Below, in pieces: positions 43,626 to 52,039 of a stretch of DNA of 64,000 bases. The notes under the pieces were generated by a model. It was not told the DNA's origin and searched no databases. It saw only the letters and a list, made by a program, of their open reading frames with translations. Origin of the DNA: Nocardia acididurans (GTDB taxonomy: Bacteria > Actinomycetota > Actinomycetes > Mycobacteriales > Mycobacteriaceae); NCBI RefSeq assembly GCF_016741815.1, contig NZ_JAERRJ010000009.1, positions 372,001-436,000 of the forward strand, in the 5' to 3' direction. The translations under genes and the position numbers were made by a program. Position 1 is the stretch's first letter. Each line of letters opens with the position of its first letter.

Positions 43626-45170
43626 GTGAAGATGTCGGCGCGTGAGCTGTTGGGCGAATTGCTCGATCCCGGTTCCTTCGTGAGCTGGGATCGCCCCCCG
43701 GTCGCTGTCGACGCGGATCCCGAGTACGCGGCGGAGTTGATGGTCGCCGCGACAGCGGCGGGCACCGACGAGTCGGTGCTCACCGGTGCGGGTCTGCTGC
43801 GCGGGCGGCGGGTTGCCGTCATCGCGTGTGAATTCGCTTTTCTCGCAGGATCGGTGGGCGTGGCCGCCGCGGAGCGCATCGTCGCCGCGGTCGAGCGCGC
43901 CACCGAACTGGGTTTGCCCCTGCTCGCGTCGCCGACCTCCGGCGGTACCCGAATGCAGGAGGGCACAGTCGCTTTCGTGCAGATGGTGAAGATCGCCGGT
44001 GCGGTGGCCGCGCACCGGGCAGCCGGGCATCCGTATCTGGTGTACCTGCGCAATCCGACCATGGGTGGGGTGTTCGCCTCGTGGGGTTCGTTGGGGCACA
44101 TGACCTTTGCCGAGCCCGGCGCGTTGATCGGATTCCTGGGTCCGCGGGTCTACCGGGCGCTGTACGGCCGAGATTTTCCGGAGGGCGTGCAGACCGCCGA
44201 AAACCTTTACGCGAGTGGGGTTATCGACGGCGTGGTGCCCGTGCCGGTGTTCCGTCGCATCGCGCACCGGGCGCTCAACGTGCTCTGCGGGTCGCCCGCG
44301 GAGCCGCCGATGGCCGAGCGTGATCCCAAGGAATTCGGCAGGGGCACAGGAGTATTCGCTGCCGGTCACGAACTGTATGGGCCTGCCCTGCGAGAGGGCG
44401 GCGATGTTCCGGCGTGGCAGTCGGTTCTGATCTCCCGGCGTGCCGACCGCCCCGGTATCCGCGAGCTGCTGCGCCATGTCACCGATCGAGTCCCGTTGTC
44501 CGGCACCGGTCAGGGCGAATCCGATCGCACCGTGGTGCATGCCCTGGCCATGCTGCGCGGTCAGCCCTGCGTGGTATTCGGTCACGACCGGGCGGGCCAG
44601 TCGCCCGACAACACCATGGGCCCGGCCGCCCTGCGCGAGGCCCGCCGCGCCATGGCGCTGGCCGCCGAGCTGCACGTTCCCCTGGTCCTGGTGATCGATA
44701 CCGCCGGGGCCGCGCTCTCGCGCGAAGCGGAGGAGCGGGGTCTGGCTCCCGAGATCGCCCGCTGCATAGCCGATCTCGTCACCCTGGACACCCCCACGGT
44801 CTCGGTCCTCCTCGGCCAGGGCACCGGCGGCGGCGCGCTCGCCCTGCTCCCCGCCGACCGCGTGCTGGCCGCCGCCAACGGCTGGCTGGCCCCGCTCCCG
44901 CCCGAGGGTGCGAGCGCGATCGTCCACCGCGACACCGGGCACGCCCCGAAACTGGCCGCGTCGCAGCGTATTCGTGCGGTGGATCTCCAGGAGGACGGCA
45001 TCGTCGATCGCATCGTCCCCGAGTATCCGGACGCCGCCGACGAGCCCATCGACTTCGCCCGCCGCATGGTGGCCGCGATCGCCGCCGAGGTGGCGACCCT
45101 GCGCACAGAGCCTGCCGAGACCCTGCGCGCCGCCCGGCACCTGCGCTATCGCCGTCTCGGCCTGAACTGA
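43626..45170 (+). CDS. accD3: Acyl-CoA carboxylase carboxyltransferase, AccD3-like
   Basis: A 514-residue carboxyltransferase of acyl-CoA carboxylase with fused N (AccD-like) and C (AccA-like) crotonase-fold halves, as in Rv0904c. It shows LPLLASPTSGGTRMQEG, the oxyanion-type GGVFASWGSLGHMTFAEPGALIGFLG stretch, and VLGQGTGGGALALLPADRV in the second half. It transfers CO2 from a biotin carrier to an acyl-CoA; substrate choice is not evident. The GTG at 43626 or ATG at 43632 starts it. In M. tuberculosis it neighbours echA6; here four genes separate them. Confidence 0.9.
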   Translation: MKMSARELLGELLDPGSFVSWDRPPVAVDADPEYAAELMVAATAAGTDESVLTGAGLLRGRRVAVIACEFAFLAGSVGVAAAERIVAAVERATELGLPLLASPTSGGTRMQEGTVAFVQMVKIAGAVAAHRAAGHPYLVYLRNPTMGGVFASWGSLGHMTFAEPGALIGFLGPRVYRALYGRDFPEGVQTAENLYASGVIDGVVPVPVFRRIAHRALNVLCGSPAEPPMAERDPKEFGRGTGVFAAGHELYGPALREGGDVPAWQSVLISRRADRPGIRELLRHVTDRVPLSGTGQGESDRTVVHALAMLRGQPCVVFGHDRAGQSPDNTMGPAALREARRAMALAAELHVPLVLVIDTAGAALSREAEERGLAPEIARCIADLVTLDTPTVSVLLGQGTGGGALALLPADRVLAAANGWLAPLPPEGASAIVHRDTGHAPKLAASQRIRAVDLQEDGIVDRIVPEYPDAADEPIDFARRMVAAIAAEVATLRTEPAETLRAARHLRYRRLGLN

Positions 45171-45195
45171 TCGGTCCTATTGCCCACCGGCCGGT

Positions 45196-46227
45196 TCACG
45201 CCTTCGGATCGGGCGGGCAGAGCTCGAGCACCAGCCCCGGCATCTCGGTGAAGGCGTGGGTGCCCTCCTGCGTGCGCAGTGCGGCGATGAGTTCACGCAT
45301 GGCCGGCCCGCCGGGCACGCCCACCTCCAGCAGGGTGTCCTGCATCAGTGCGGGCCGCCGGAACTGGGTGACCGCCACGAAAAGCACGGCGTGATCCCCG
45401 GATTGAACGACGAGGGGTTCGCTGTGTGGGAGCCGCCCGGGCAGCACGTCGGCGATGGCGGTCGCCCGCCGTGCGTCCAGGCGCAGCACGGTCGAGTCCG
45501 ATTCGAGCTCCCATTCGACCAGGGACACACCGACCCAGCCCGTGCTGGACCCGTCACGTTCGCTTCCGGCCGCCACCGCGGCGGCCGTCTCCGGATCGTC
45601 CAGCAGGGATGCCCGCTCGATATCGCTGACGTACAACGGAATTCGCGGCGCGAGGGTTTCGAGCAGCCGTTCGGTGTTCCACAGGCTCGCGGCCCGGTGT
45701 TCGTCGGTGGTGAGCCCGACCACCTGAAGGAACCGCACATAGCCGTGCGGCGTCGCGATGGTGCCCAGTTCGGGATCCCGCGTGAAGGCGATGGGCTGCA
45801 CTGCCGGGTCCTCGGCGGCGTGCGGCCCGTTCACGGTCATGATCTGGCCCGGCTCGAACTGGTGGCCGGTGCGGCACGTATGCCATCCCAGGTCCTGCAG
45901 CATGGTCATCGCCCACTCGGGCGGGGTGGTCTCGTCCGCAGCCCGGGCGAGCCGGAAGGTGAATTCGTATCCCCACCCGGACCATTCCGGGTTCCGGGAT
46001 CGCTTGTCGTACAGCTCGCTCATGCCGTACGAGACGAAATGCCAGTGCGGTACCGGTTCGGTGCGGGCGTACACGCTGATCCCGTCGAGCGGATCCGGCC
46101 CGCGGTCCCTCCACTTCACCTCCGCCCGCCACCGGTGCGGTTCGGCGTCCCCGTAGATCTGTGCCAGCGCGTTGTCGATGGCCGCCCAGCCGGGCGCGTC
46201 GTACTGGATGGTCTCTTCTCTCCCCAT
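45196..46227 (-). CDS. Suppressor-of-fused (SUFU) domain protein, paralogue 1
   Basis: A 343-residue cytoplasmic protein with a SUFU domain in its N-terminal half. It has the APGWAAIDNALAQIYGD start, DPLDGISVYARTEPVPHWHFVSYGMSELYDKRS and SGWGYEFTFRLARA, which are the family hallmarks. The C-terminal half includes the PRIPLYVSDIERASLL segment and is shared with the paralogue at 47190. In bacteria SUFU domains occur as immunity proteins of polymorphic toxin systems, but no toxin gene is adjacent. It is divergent from the aldo/keto reductase with about 95 bp between starts. Confidence 0.88.
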   Translation of the reverse strand: MGREETIQYDAPGWAAIDNALAQIYGDAEPHRWRAEVKWRDRGPDPLDGISVYARTEPVPHWHFVSYGMSELYDKRSRNPEWSGWGYEFTFRLARAADETTPPEWAMTMLQDLGWHTCRTGHQFEPGQIMTVNGPHAAEDPAVQPIAFTRDPELGTIATPHGYVRFLQVVGLTTDEHRAASLWNTERLLETLAPRIPLYVSDIERASLLDDPETAAAVAAGSERDGSSTGWVGVSLVEWELESDSTVLRLDARRATAIADVLPGRLPHSEPLVVQSGDHAVLFVAVTQFRRPALMQDTLLEVGVPGGPAMRELIAALRTQEGTHAFTEMPGLVLELCPPDPKA

Positions 46228-46286
46228 GGTTGAAAGTTATCCGATTCACAGCGGATTGACCTCGGTCGATGGTGGTCCGGTGCAGG

Positions 46287-46315
46287 TTGACGTGCCCGTC
46301 GTGCGCTTCTACTTT
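46287..46315 (+). promoter_or_regulatory. Possible promoter of the aldo/keto reductase gene
   Basis: TTGACG at 46287-46292 followed after 15-17 bp by TCTACT or TACTTT, ending a few bases before the GTG at 46323. If used, the mRNA would be nearly leaderless, which fits the lack of a Shine-Dalgarno sequence. Weak -10, so tentative. Confidence 0.35.
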
Positions 46316-46322
46316 CGATGTA

Positions 46323-47180
46323 GTGACCTACCGCCAAGAATCCAGCGATATTCCAGCAATCGTCCTAGGTGACGGACATGTCATGCCCAAGCTCGGATTC
46401 GGCGCGTACAAGGTTGCCGGTGCGCAGGCCGAGGGGATCATCACCAAAGCGTTGGAGGTCGGGTACCGGAGTATCGATACGGCGTCGCTGTACGAGAACG
46501 AGGAGGAAGTGGGGCGGGCCATCCGGGAATCGGGGTTGCCGCGCGATGAGGTTTTCGTCACCACCAAGCTGTGGAATTCGGATCATGGCTACGACTCGGC
46601 AATGCGTGCTTTCGATGCCAGTCTGAAGCGGCTGGGGCTGGATTTCGTGGATCTGTATCTGATCCACTGGCCGCTGCCCGCGACCGATCTGTATGTCGAC
46701 ACGTTCCGGGCGTTGCAGTCCCTCAAGCGGCAGGGACGGGTGGTGTCGATCGGTGTCTCGAACTTCAATCGCTCGCATCTGGAGCGGGTGATCGGTGAGA
46801 CCGGGGAGATCCCGGTGGTCAATCAGATCGAGTTGCACCCGTATTTCGCGCAGAACGAGCTACGCGCCTTCCACGCCGCGCACGGCATCGTCACCGAGGC
46901 ATGGAGTCCGCTGGGCCGCGGCGCGGAGTTCAACGACTCCGTAATCATCGCTCTCGCGGACAAACTCGGCCGCACCCCGGCACAGATCATTCTCCGCTGG
47001 CATATGCAGCTCGGCAACGTCGCAATTCCCAAGTCCGCCACGCCTTCTCGGATGAAGGAGAATCTCGCGGTCTTCGATTTCGAGCTCACCGGCCGCGAGA
47101 TGACCCAGATCACCACCCTGGACAAGGGCGCCCGGCAGGGCGGTGACCCGGACACCCTCGATCTGGACGCGCCGGCCTGA
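46323..47180 (+). CDS. Aldo/keto reductase
   Basis: A 285-residue NADPH-dependent (beta/alpha)8 reductase of the AKR5-like group. The catalytic tetrad is visible: Asp in SIDTASLYENE, Tyr in the same block, Lys in VTTKLW and His in YLIHWPLP. NADPH-binding residues are in AIPKSATPSRMKENL. The GTG at 46323 is used for the start. It lies between the two SUFU paralogues in the opposite orientation, and its stop is 9 bp from the stop of the second. Substrates are small carbonyls, not predictable here. Confidence 0.92.
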   Translation: MTYRQESSDIPAIVLGDGHVMPKLGFGAYKVAGAQAEGIITKALEVGYRSIDTASLYENEEEVGRAIRESGLPRDEVFVTTKLWNSDHGYDSAMRAFDASLKRLGLDFVDLYLIHWPLPATDLYVDTFRALQSLKRQGRVVSIGVSNFNRSHLERVIGETGEIPVVNQIELHPYFAQNELRAFHAAHGIVTEAWSPLGRGAEFNDSVIIALADKLGRTPAQIILRWHMQLGNVAIPKSATPSRMKENLAVFDFELTGREMTQITTLDKGARQGGDPDTLDLDAPA

Positions 47181-47189
47181 GGCCCGGTC

Positions 47190-48254
47190 TCAGCCGATGA
47201 TCTCGCCGGTTTCCTCGCCGTACTGATCGCGCATGGCGGTGGGCTGGATGTCCACCGTCAGCGCGGGCAGGGCGCGGAAGGTTCGCCGTCCTGCCACGGA
47301 GGTCAGCGCGGCGGTGAACTCTTCGATCGCGGCGGCGGGAATACCGAGTTCCAGCGCGTGGTCCTCGACGAGGGTCGAGTGGAATTCGGCCGCGGGGACG
47401 AAGCGGAGCAGCCGGTCCTCGCCCTCGAGCACCAGTGGTTTGCCGTGCGGGAGTCGCCCGCGCAGGGTGTCGGCGATGGCGGGAGCCTGAAGGGCGCCCA
47501 GCCGCAGGATGGTGTGGTCGCCGGTGCGTTCCCACTCGACATTCGGCACGTAGAGCAGTCCCGCGCTGGACCCGTCCCGCTCGACGCCGGCGTGCACCGC
47601 TGCGGCGACGGCCGGGTCCGCGAGCAGGGACTCGCGGTGAATATCGGTGACGTACAGCGGGATTCGCGGTCCCAGCACCTCCAGCAGCTGCTCGGTGCGC
47701 CATTGCCGGGCGGCTTCGTACTCGTCGAAGGTGAGTCCGGCGATCTGCAGGAATTCGACGCGCCCGTGCGGTGTCTCGATGGCGCCGAGTTCGGGGTCGG
47801 TGAGGAAGGCGAGGGCGCGGATCGTGCAGTCCTCGCGGTCGGCGGCGATGGGGCCGTTGGTGTTGATGTGGTGTCCGGCTTCGAACCAGTTGCCGGAGTT
47901 GAAGACGTAGCGGGCGAGGTTCTGCAGCATACTGGCGGCCCAGACCGGCGGCGTCTGTTCCTCGGGATCGCGGGCCAGCCGGAAGGTGAATTCGAAGCCC
48001 CAGCCGGACTCGTCCGGGTTCTCCGATTCCTTGCTGTACAGCTCGCTCATGCCGTAGGACACGTAGTGCCAGTGCGGTACCGGTTCGGTGCGCTCGTAGG
48101 CGCTCACGCCGTCGAGGGGGTCGGGTCCGCCCAGCGCGAAGCTGATCATGGTGCCCCAGTGGTAGGGCTCGGCGTCGCCGTAGAGGCGGGCGAGCGCGGT
48201 GTCGATCGCCGTCCAGCCGGGGGACTCGTCTTCGATCAGTTCGTCTGTAGCCAT
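47190..48254 (-). CDS. Suppressor-of-fused (SUFU) domain protein, paralogue 2
   Basis: A 354-residue SUFU protein clearly duplicated from the one at 45196. Shared blocks include SPGWTAIDTALARLYGDAEP, DPLDGVSAYERTEPVPHWHYVSYGMSELY, SGWGFEFTFRLAR and GPRIPLYVTDIHRESLLAD. The N-terminus has an extra acidic MATDELIEDE. Divergence between the copies is spread over the whole length, so the duplication is old or both are under change. It lies 33 bp from the stop of the FAD monooxygenase, whose gene is upstream on the same strand. Confidence 0.88.
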   Translation of the reverse strand: MATDELIEDESPGWTAIDTALARLYGDAEPYHWGTMISFALGGPDPLDGVSAYERTEPVPHWHYVSYGMSELYSKESENPDESGWGFEFTFRLARDPEEQTPPVWAASMLQNLARYVFNSGNWFEAGHHINTNGPIAADREDCTIRALAFLTDPELGAIETPHGRVEFLQIAGLTFDEYEAARQWRTEQLLEVLGPRIPLYVTDIHRESLLADPAVAAAVHAGVERDGSSAGLLYVPNVEWERTGDHTILRLGALQAPAIADTLRGRLPHGKPLVLEGEDRLLRFVPAAEFHSTLVEDHALELGIPAAAIEEFTAALTSVAGRRTFRALPALTVDIQPTAMRDQYGEETGEIIG

Positions 48255-48287
48255 GGAAACCGACCCTAGGGTGGCCCAAACACCTTG

Positions 48288-49490
48288 TCATCCTTGATTT
48301 TCGGGACGAGGCCCTCGGGTGGCGCGCAGGCCGAGGTGGGTGGCGAGTTCGACGGCGGCGGCGCGGCCTGCCCGGTTCGCGCCGATGGTGCTGGAGGACG
48401 GGCCGTAGCCGATCAGATGGATGCGGGGGTCGGCGGCGACCTGGGTGGCGAGCTGTCCGGTCATGGTGATGCCGCCGCCGGGGCCGCGCAGGCGGAGCGG
48501 GGCGAGGTGGTCGAGGGAGCTGCGGAAGCCGGTGGCCCAGAGGATGACGTCGGCGGGCTGGAAGCTGCCATCGGCCCAGCGGATGCCGTCGGGTTCGATG
48601 TGGTCGAACATGGGTTTGCGGTCGAGGACGCCGCGCGCGCGGGCGGCTTTGACGCGGTCGTCGTTGCTCAGGCCGGTCACCGAGACCACCGAGCCGGGGG
48701 GCAGGCCGCGCCGGACGCGGTCTTCGACGATGGCGACCGCCGCGCGGCCGTCCTCGGGCGCGAATTGCCCGTCGCGGAAGAGGGGTTCGCGCCTGGTCAC
48801 CCAGGTTGTGGTGGTCACCTTGGATATCTCGTCCAGGAGTTGGATCGCGGTGATGCCGCCGCCGACCACGACCACGTGCCTGCCCGCGAACTCGGCTGCC
48901 GTGCGGTAGTCGTGCGCGTGCAGTTGCCGTCCGGCGAAGGTGTCCGCGCCGCGGTAGTACGGGATGAATGGTTTGTCCCAGGTGCCGGTCGCGTTGATCA
49001 ATCCGCGCACGCGGTAGGTCTCGCCCGGCCCCGTGGCAGGCGTGGGCTCGGCCTCCCCGTTGGCGGCGGCGTTGCTGTCGGGCCGGGTTTCGGCGTGCAG
49101 CAGCCCGTCGACGGCTTCGTTGGGGCAGGTGGCGGGGGTGGCGCGGTCGCAGACCACGGTGACCGATACCGGCCGCTGCACGCGCAGGTCGAAGCGTTTC
49201 TCGTAGAGGTCGAAGTAGTGCGGGACCGCGGTGGCGGCCTGCGCCTGCTCGGATCCGGGCGGCAGGGTTTCGGCGAATTCCATGCCGGGCAGGTCGTGGA
49301 TCCGGTTGACGGTGTCCAAAGTCAGTGAGGGCCAGCGGAATTGCCAGGCGCCGCCGGGTGCGGGGGAGTGGTCGAGGATGAGGAAGTCGCGTTCGGGTTC
49401 GAGCCCGAGGCGGCGCAGGTGGTAGCCGACGGAGAGGCCGGCCTGGCCCGCTCCGATGACGAGGATGTCCACATCGGGTGTCGCACTCAC
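48288..49490 (-). CDS. FAD/NAD(P)-binding flavin monooxygenase-like oxidoreductase
   Basis: A 400-residue flavoprotein with two dinucleotide-binding motifs: VIGAGQAGLSVG at the N-terminus for FAD and VVVGGGITAIQLL mid-chain for NADPH. PGGAWQFRWPSLTLDTV and VILWATGFRSSLDHL are typical of YUCCA/CzcO-like monooxygenases. It lacks a clear Baeyer-Villiger fingerprint. A Pro/Thr-rich insert (about residues 130-160) is unusual. The GTG at 49490 follows the standard VSATPDVDILVIGAG start. Minus strand, divergent from echA6, followed by the second SUFU gene. Confidence 0.85.
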   Translation of the reverse strand: MSATPDVDILVIGAGQAGLSVGYHLRRLGLEPERDFLILDHSPAPGGAWQFRWPSLTLDTVNRIHDLPGMEFAETLPPGSEQAQAATAVPHYFDLYEKRFDLRVQRPVSVTVVCDRATPATCPNEAVDGLLHAETRPDSNAAANGEAEPTPATGPGETYRVRGLINATGTWDKPFIPYYRGADTFAGRQLHAHDYRTAAEFAGRHVVVVGGGITAIQLLDEISKVTTTTWVTRREPLFRDGQFAPEDGRAAVAIVEDRVRRGLPPGSVVSVTGLSNDDRVKAARARGVLDRKPMFDHIEPDGIRWADGSFQPADVILWATGFRSSLDHLAPLRLRGPGGGITMTGQLATQVAADPRIHLIGYGPSSSTIGANRAGRAAAVELATHLGLRATRGPRPENQG

Positions 49491-49624
49491 GTGGCCGACA
49501 GTACCCAGCGTGCACCGGGGTATTTGTTGACCGGTCGGTAGGGAACGCCGCGTCGGATCGGGAGGTCCTGGTCGGTCGCGCTTACAGTGAATGCCGACAA
49601 TCAGCACGGTGGAGGGGCAGGGAC

Positions 49625-50350
49625 ATGCTCGGAGTGAGCCGCGATGGCGATGTGGTCACCATCGAACTACAGCGTCCGGAGCGCCGGAACGCGCTGAACG
49701 ACCAGATGGTCGTGCGGATCAAGGGAGCGGTCGAGGAGGCCGCCGCGTCGGCGCGGGCGATCGTGCTCACCGGTCAGGGCCCGATCTTCAGCGCGGGCGC
49801 GGACCTGGACGGCATCTATTCGGACAATTTCCTCGAAGCGCTGCTCAGCATGCTGCGCACCATCGAGGAGGCCCCGGTGCCGGTGATCGCCGCCGTCAAC
49901 GGCGGCGCGCTGGGCGCGGGCGTACAGCTGACCCTGGCCGCCGACCTGCGCGTCATGGAGGAGGACTCCTTCCTCGCCATCCCCGCCGCGAAACTCGGTG
50001 TCACCGTTGACCCTTGGACGGTCCGCCGCCTCTCCGCCCTGATCGGCGCGGGCCCCGCCCGCACCATTCTCCTGGGCGCCGAACGGGTTTCCGCCAAGGA
50101 CGCCTACTCCTACGGTTTCGCCAACAAGATCGGCGACCTGGCCGACGCCCAAGCCTGGGCCGCCCAGATCGCCCAGCTGGCCCCCCTCACCCTGAAGCAC
50201 CTCAAACTGGTCTTCAACGACGACGGTTCCCGGGGCACCGAAACCCCTGCCCAGCAGGCGGCCCTGGCCGCCGCCTGGTCCAGCGCGGATGCCCAGGAGG
50301 CCCGGGTCGCCCGCCAGGAGAAGCGAACCCCCAGGTTCGTGGGACGATGA
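49625..50350 (+). CDS. echA6: EchA6-like enoyl-CoA hydratase-fold acyl-CoA-binding protein
   Basis: A 241-residue crotonase-fold protein very like M. tuberculosis EchA6. It has TIELQRPERRNALN, the oxyanion-hole region TGQGPIFSAGADLDG, and NGGALGAGVQLTLAADLRV. The position of the first catalytic Glu reads IPAAKLGV, and the GGTQ-type loop is DPWTVRR, so hydratase activity is doubtful. Mycobacterial EchA6 likewise lacks the catalytic residues and binds long acyl-CoA for mycolic acid synthesis. The ATG at 49625 starts it. Its stop overlaps the next gene's ATG (ATGA). Confidence 0.88.
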   Translation: MLGVSRDGDVVTIELQRPERRNALNDQMVVRIKGAVEEAAASARAIVLTGQGPIFSAGADLDGIYSDNFLEALLSMLRTIEEAPVPVIAAVNGGALGAGVQLTLAADLRVMEEDSFLAIPAAKLGVTVDPWTVRRLSALIGAGPARTILLGAERVSAKDAYSYGFANKIGDLADAQAWAAQIAQLAPLTLKHLKLVFNDDGSRGTETPAQQAALAAAWSSADAQEARVARQEKRTPRFVGR

Positions 50351-51519
50351 AGAACACACGGCGCGCGTCCGCGATTTCGCGGAAACTGGTGGGTATGGGA
50401 GCTGGTGCGTTCGGAATTTCCTGGGTGGTGCGGGCGGCGTGGGGCATCCCGTCCGCGATGGGCGCGTCGATTTCGGCGATCGCGCCTACCGCCAGAGGTG
50501 CCACCACGTATCGGAACAAGCAGTTTCACAACACCGAGCCGAGTAGTCAGATCGCTGCCGGGTCGGGGGCGGGGCTGCTGTATCAGCTGGTGACGCAGCG
50601 GAACAATGGGCGGCCGCCGGGGCCGATTCCGCTGGAGACGCCGGTGCTGCCGGAGCAGGCGGCGGATCTGGCGGTCACCTGGTACGGGCATGCGTCCTGT
50701 CTGGTGGAGGTGGACGGGTATCGGGTGCTGACCGATCCGGTGTGGAGCGAGCGGGTTTCGCCGTCGCCGCTGGTGGGTCCGGCCCGGTTGCATCCGGTGC
50801 CGACGCCGTTGGACGCGCTGCCGTCGATCGACGCGGTGCTCATCTCGCACGATCACTACGACCATCTGGATCGCGACACCGTCACCGAGCTGGTGCGGTT
50901 GCAGGAGTGCGTGTTCATCGTGCCGATCGGGATCGGCGCGCATCTGCGGCACTGGGATGTCCCGGTCGAGCGGATCGTCGAATTGGATTGGGCCGCTTCG
51001 GTTTCGCTGTCCGAGCTGGAGCGCGATCGCGGTGACGGCACCGATCTGGTGATCACCTGTTCGGAGGCCAGGCATTTCTCCGGGCGCGGTCTGGTGCGCA
51101 ACACCACGCTGTGGGCGTCCTGGTCCATCACGGGTCCGACGCGGCGGGTGTACTTCGGCGGCGACACCGGCTACACCAAGGCGTTCGCGGAGGCGGGTGC
51201 GCGGCTGGGCCCGTTCGATCTGACGCTGCTGCCCATCGGCGCGTACGACAAGGCGTGGCCGGATGTGCACATGAATCCGGAGGAGGCGGTGCGCGCACAC
51301 GCCGATCTGTGTGTCGGCGACGCGGGGTACGGCCTGCTGGTGCCGATTCACTGGGCCACCTTCAATCTGGCCTTCCACGGCTGGTCGGAGCCGGTGCGCC
51401 GGATGGTGGCGGCGGCGCGCGAGGCGGGCACCGAGGTCGCCGTGCCGAAGCCGGGACAGCGGATCGACCCGATTGGCCTCCCACCACGGGATACGTGGTG
51501 GGAAGATGTTCGCCATTGA
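50347..51519 (+). CDS. Metallo-beta-lactamase-fold hydrolase (NAPE-PLD/UlaG-like, Rv0906-like)
   Basis: A 390-residue hydrolase coupled to echA6 by a 4-bp overlap. An N-terminal helix (about 15-50) probably anchors it in the membrane. The zinc motif is SHDHYDHLD, with further ligands in GDTGYTKAF and the later PIHWATF block. VTWYGHASCLVEVDGYRVLTDPVWSER is the typical first strand. NAPE-PLD-like members hydrolyse N-acyl phospholipids, so a lipid substrate is plausible beside EchA6 (inference). Homologous gene order (Rv0905-Rv0906) exists in M. tuberculosis. Confidence 0.88.
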   Translation: MKNTRRASAISRKLVGMGAGAFGISWVVRAAWGIPSAMGASISAIAPTARGATTYRNKQFHNTEPSSQIAAGSGAGLLYQLVTQRNNGRPPGPIPLETPVLPEQAADLAVTWYGHASCLVEVDGYRVLTDPVWSERVSPSPLVGPARLHPVPTPLDALPSIDAVLISHDHYDHLDRDTVTELVRLQECVFIVPIGIGAHLRHWDVPVERIVELDWAASVSLSELERDRGDGTDLVITCSEARHFSGRGLVRNTTLWASWSITGPTRRVYFGGDTGYTKAFAEAGARLGPFDLTLLPIGAYDKAWPDVHMNPEEAVRAHADLCVGDAGYGLLVPIHWATFNLAFHGWSEPVRRMVAAAREAGTEVAVPKPGQRIDPIGLPPRDTWWEDVRH

Positions 51520-51548
51520 CCGAGGACCGAGTGTGAAGGAGCACGGCT

Positions 51549-51896
51549 GTGAGCTTGTTGGACACGCTCAAGGGATTGGTTGGCAAGGGCAAGGATGTCG
51601 CGGCCCAGAACGCCGAGAAGATTGAGCAGGCGGTAGACAAGGCCGGATCGGTCATCGACCAGAAGACCGGCGGGAAGTACTCGTCCCAGATCGAGAAGGG
51701 CACCGAGGCGGTCAAGAACGCCATTCCGGAGAACACCCCCGCCGCTGCGGCTCCGGCGGAGGCGGCCCCGGCCGAGCCCGCGCCCGCGGAACCGGCCCCC
51801 GCGCCGGAGCCCGCTCCGGCGGAAGCCGTGGCCGAGCCCGCCCCGGAGCCGGCTCCCGAGCCGGCCCCGAATCCGGAGGACAAGCCGCAGGCCTGA
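51549..51896 (+). CDS. MT0933/Rv0909-type antitoxin-like protein with Pro-Ala-Glu tail
   Basis: A 115-residue protein. The first ~60 residues match the Rv0909 antitoxin-like family: MSLLDTLKGLVGKGKDV, then ADKVxx-like helices in EKIEQAVDKAGSVIDQKTGGKYSSQIEKG. The last ~50 residues are PAPAEP-type low complexity, absent from Rv0909. Rv0909 is paired with the toxin Rv0910; no such SRPBCC toxin follows here. GTG at 51549 with AAGGAG 8 nt upstream. Whether it is still an antitoxin is open. Confidence 0.75.
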   Translation: MSLLDTLKGLVGKGKDVAAQNAEKIEQAVDKAGSVIDQKTGGKYSSQIEKGTEAVKNAIPENTPAAAAPAEAAPAEPAPAEPAPAPEPAPAEAVAEPAPEPAPEPAPNPEDKPQA

Positions 51897-52039
51897 TCTC
51901 GTATCGTCGGCGCGGGCCGTCCGGTCCGGTGGATTTCCGCCGGTCGCCGGGTGGCCCGCTCTTCTTTTGGGGGACCGGGTATTTCGGTGGATGCGCCGAG
52001 CTCCCGGAAGTTGTCGGCGCTCGCAACTAGACTGCTGTC

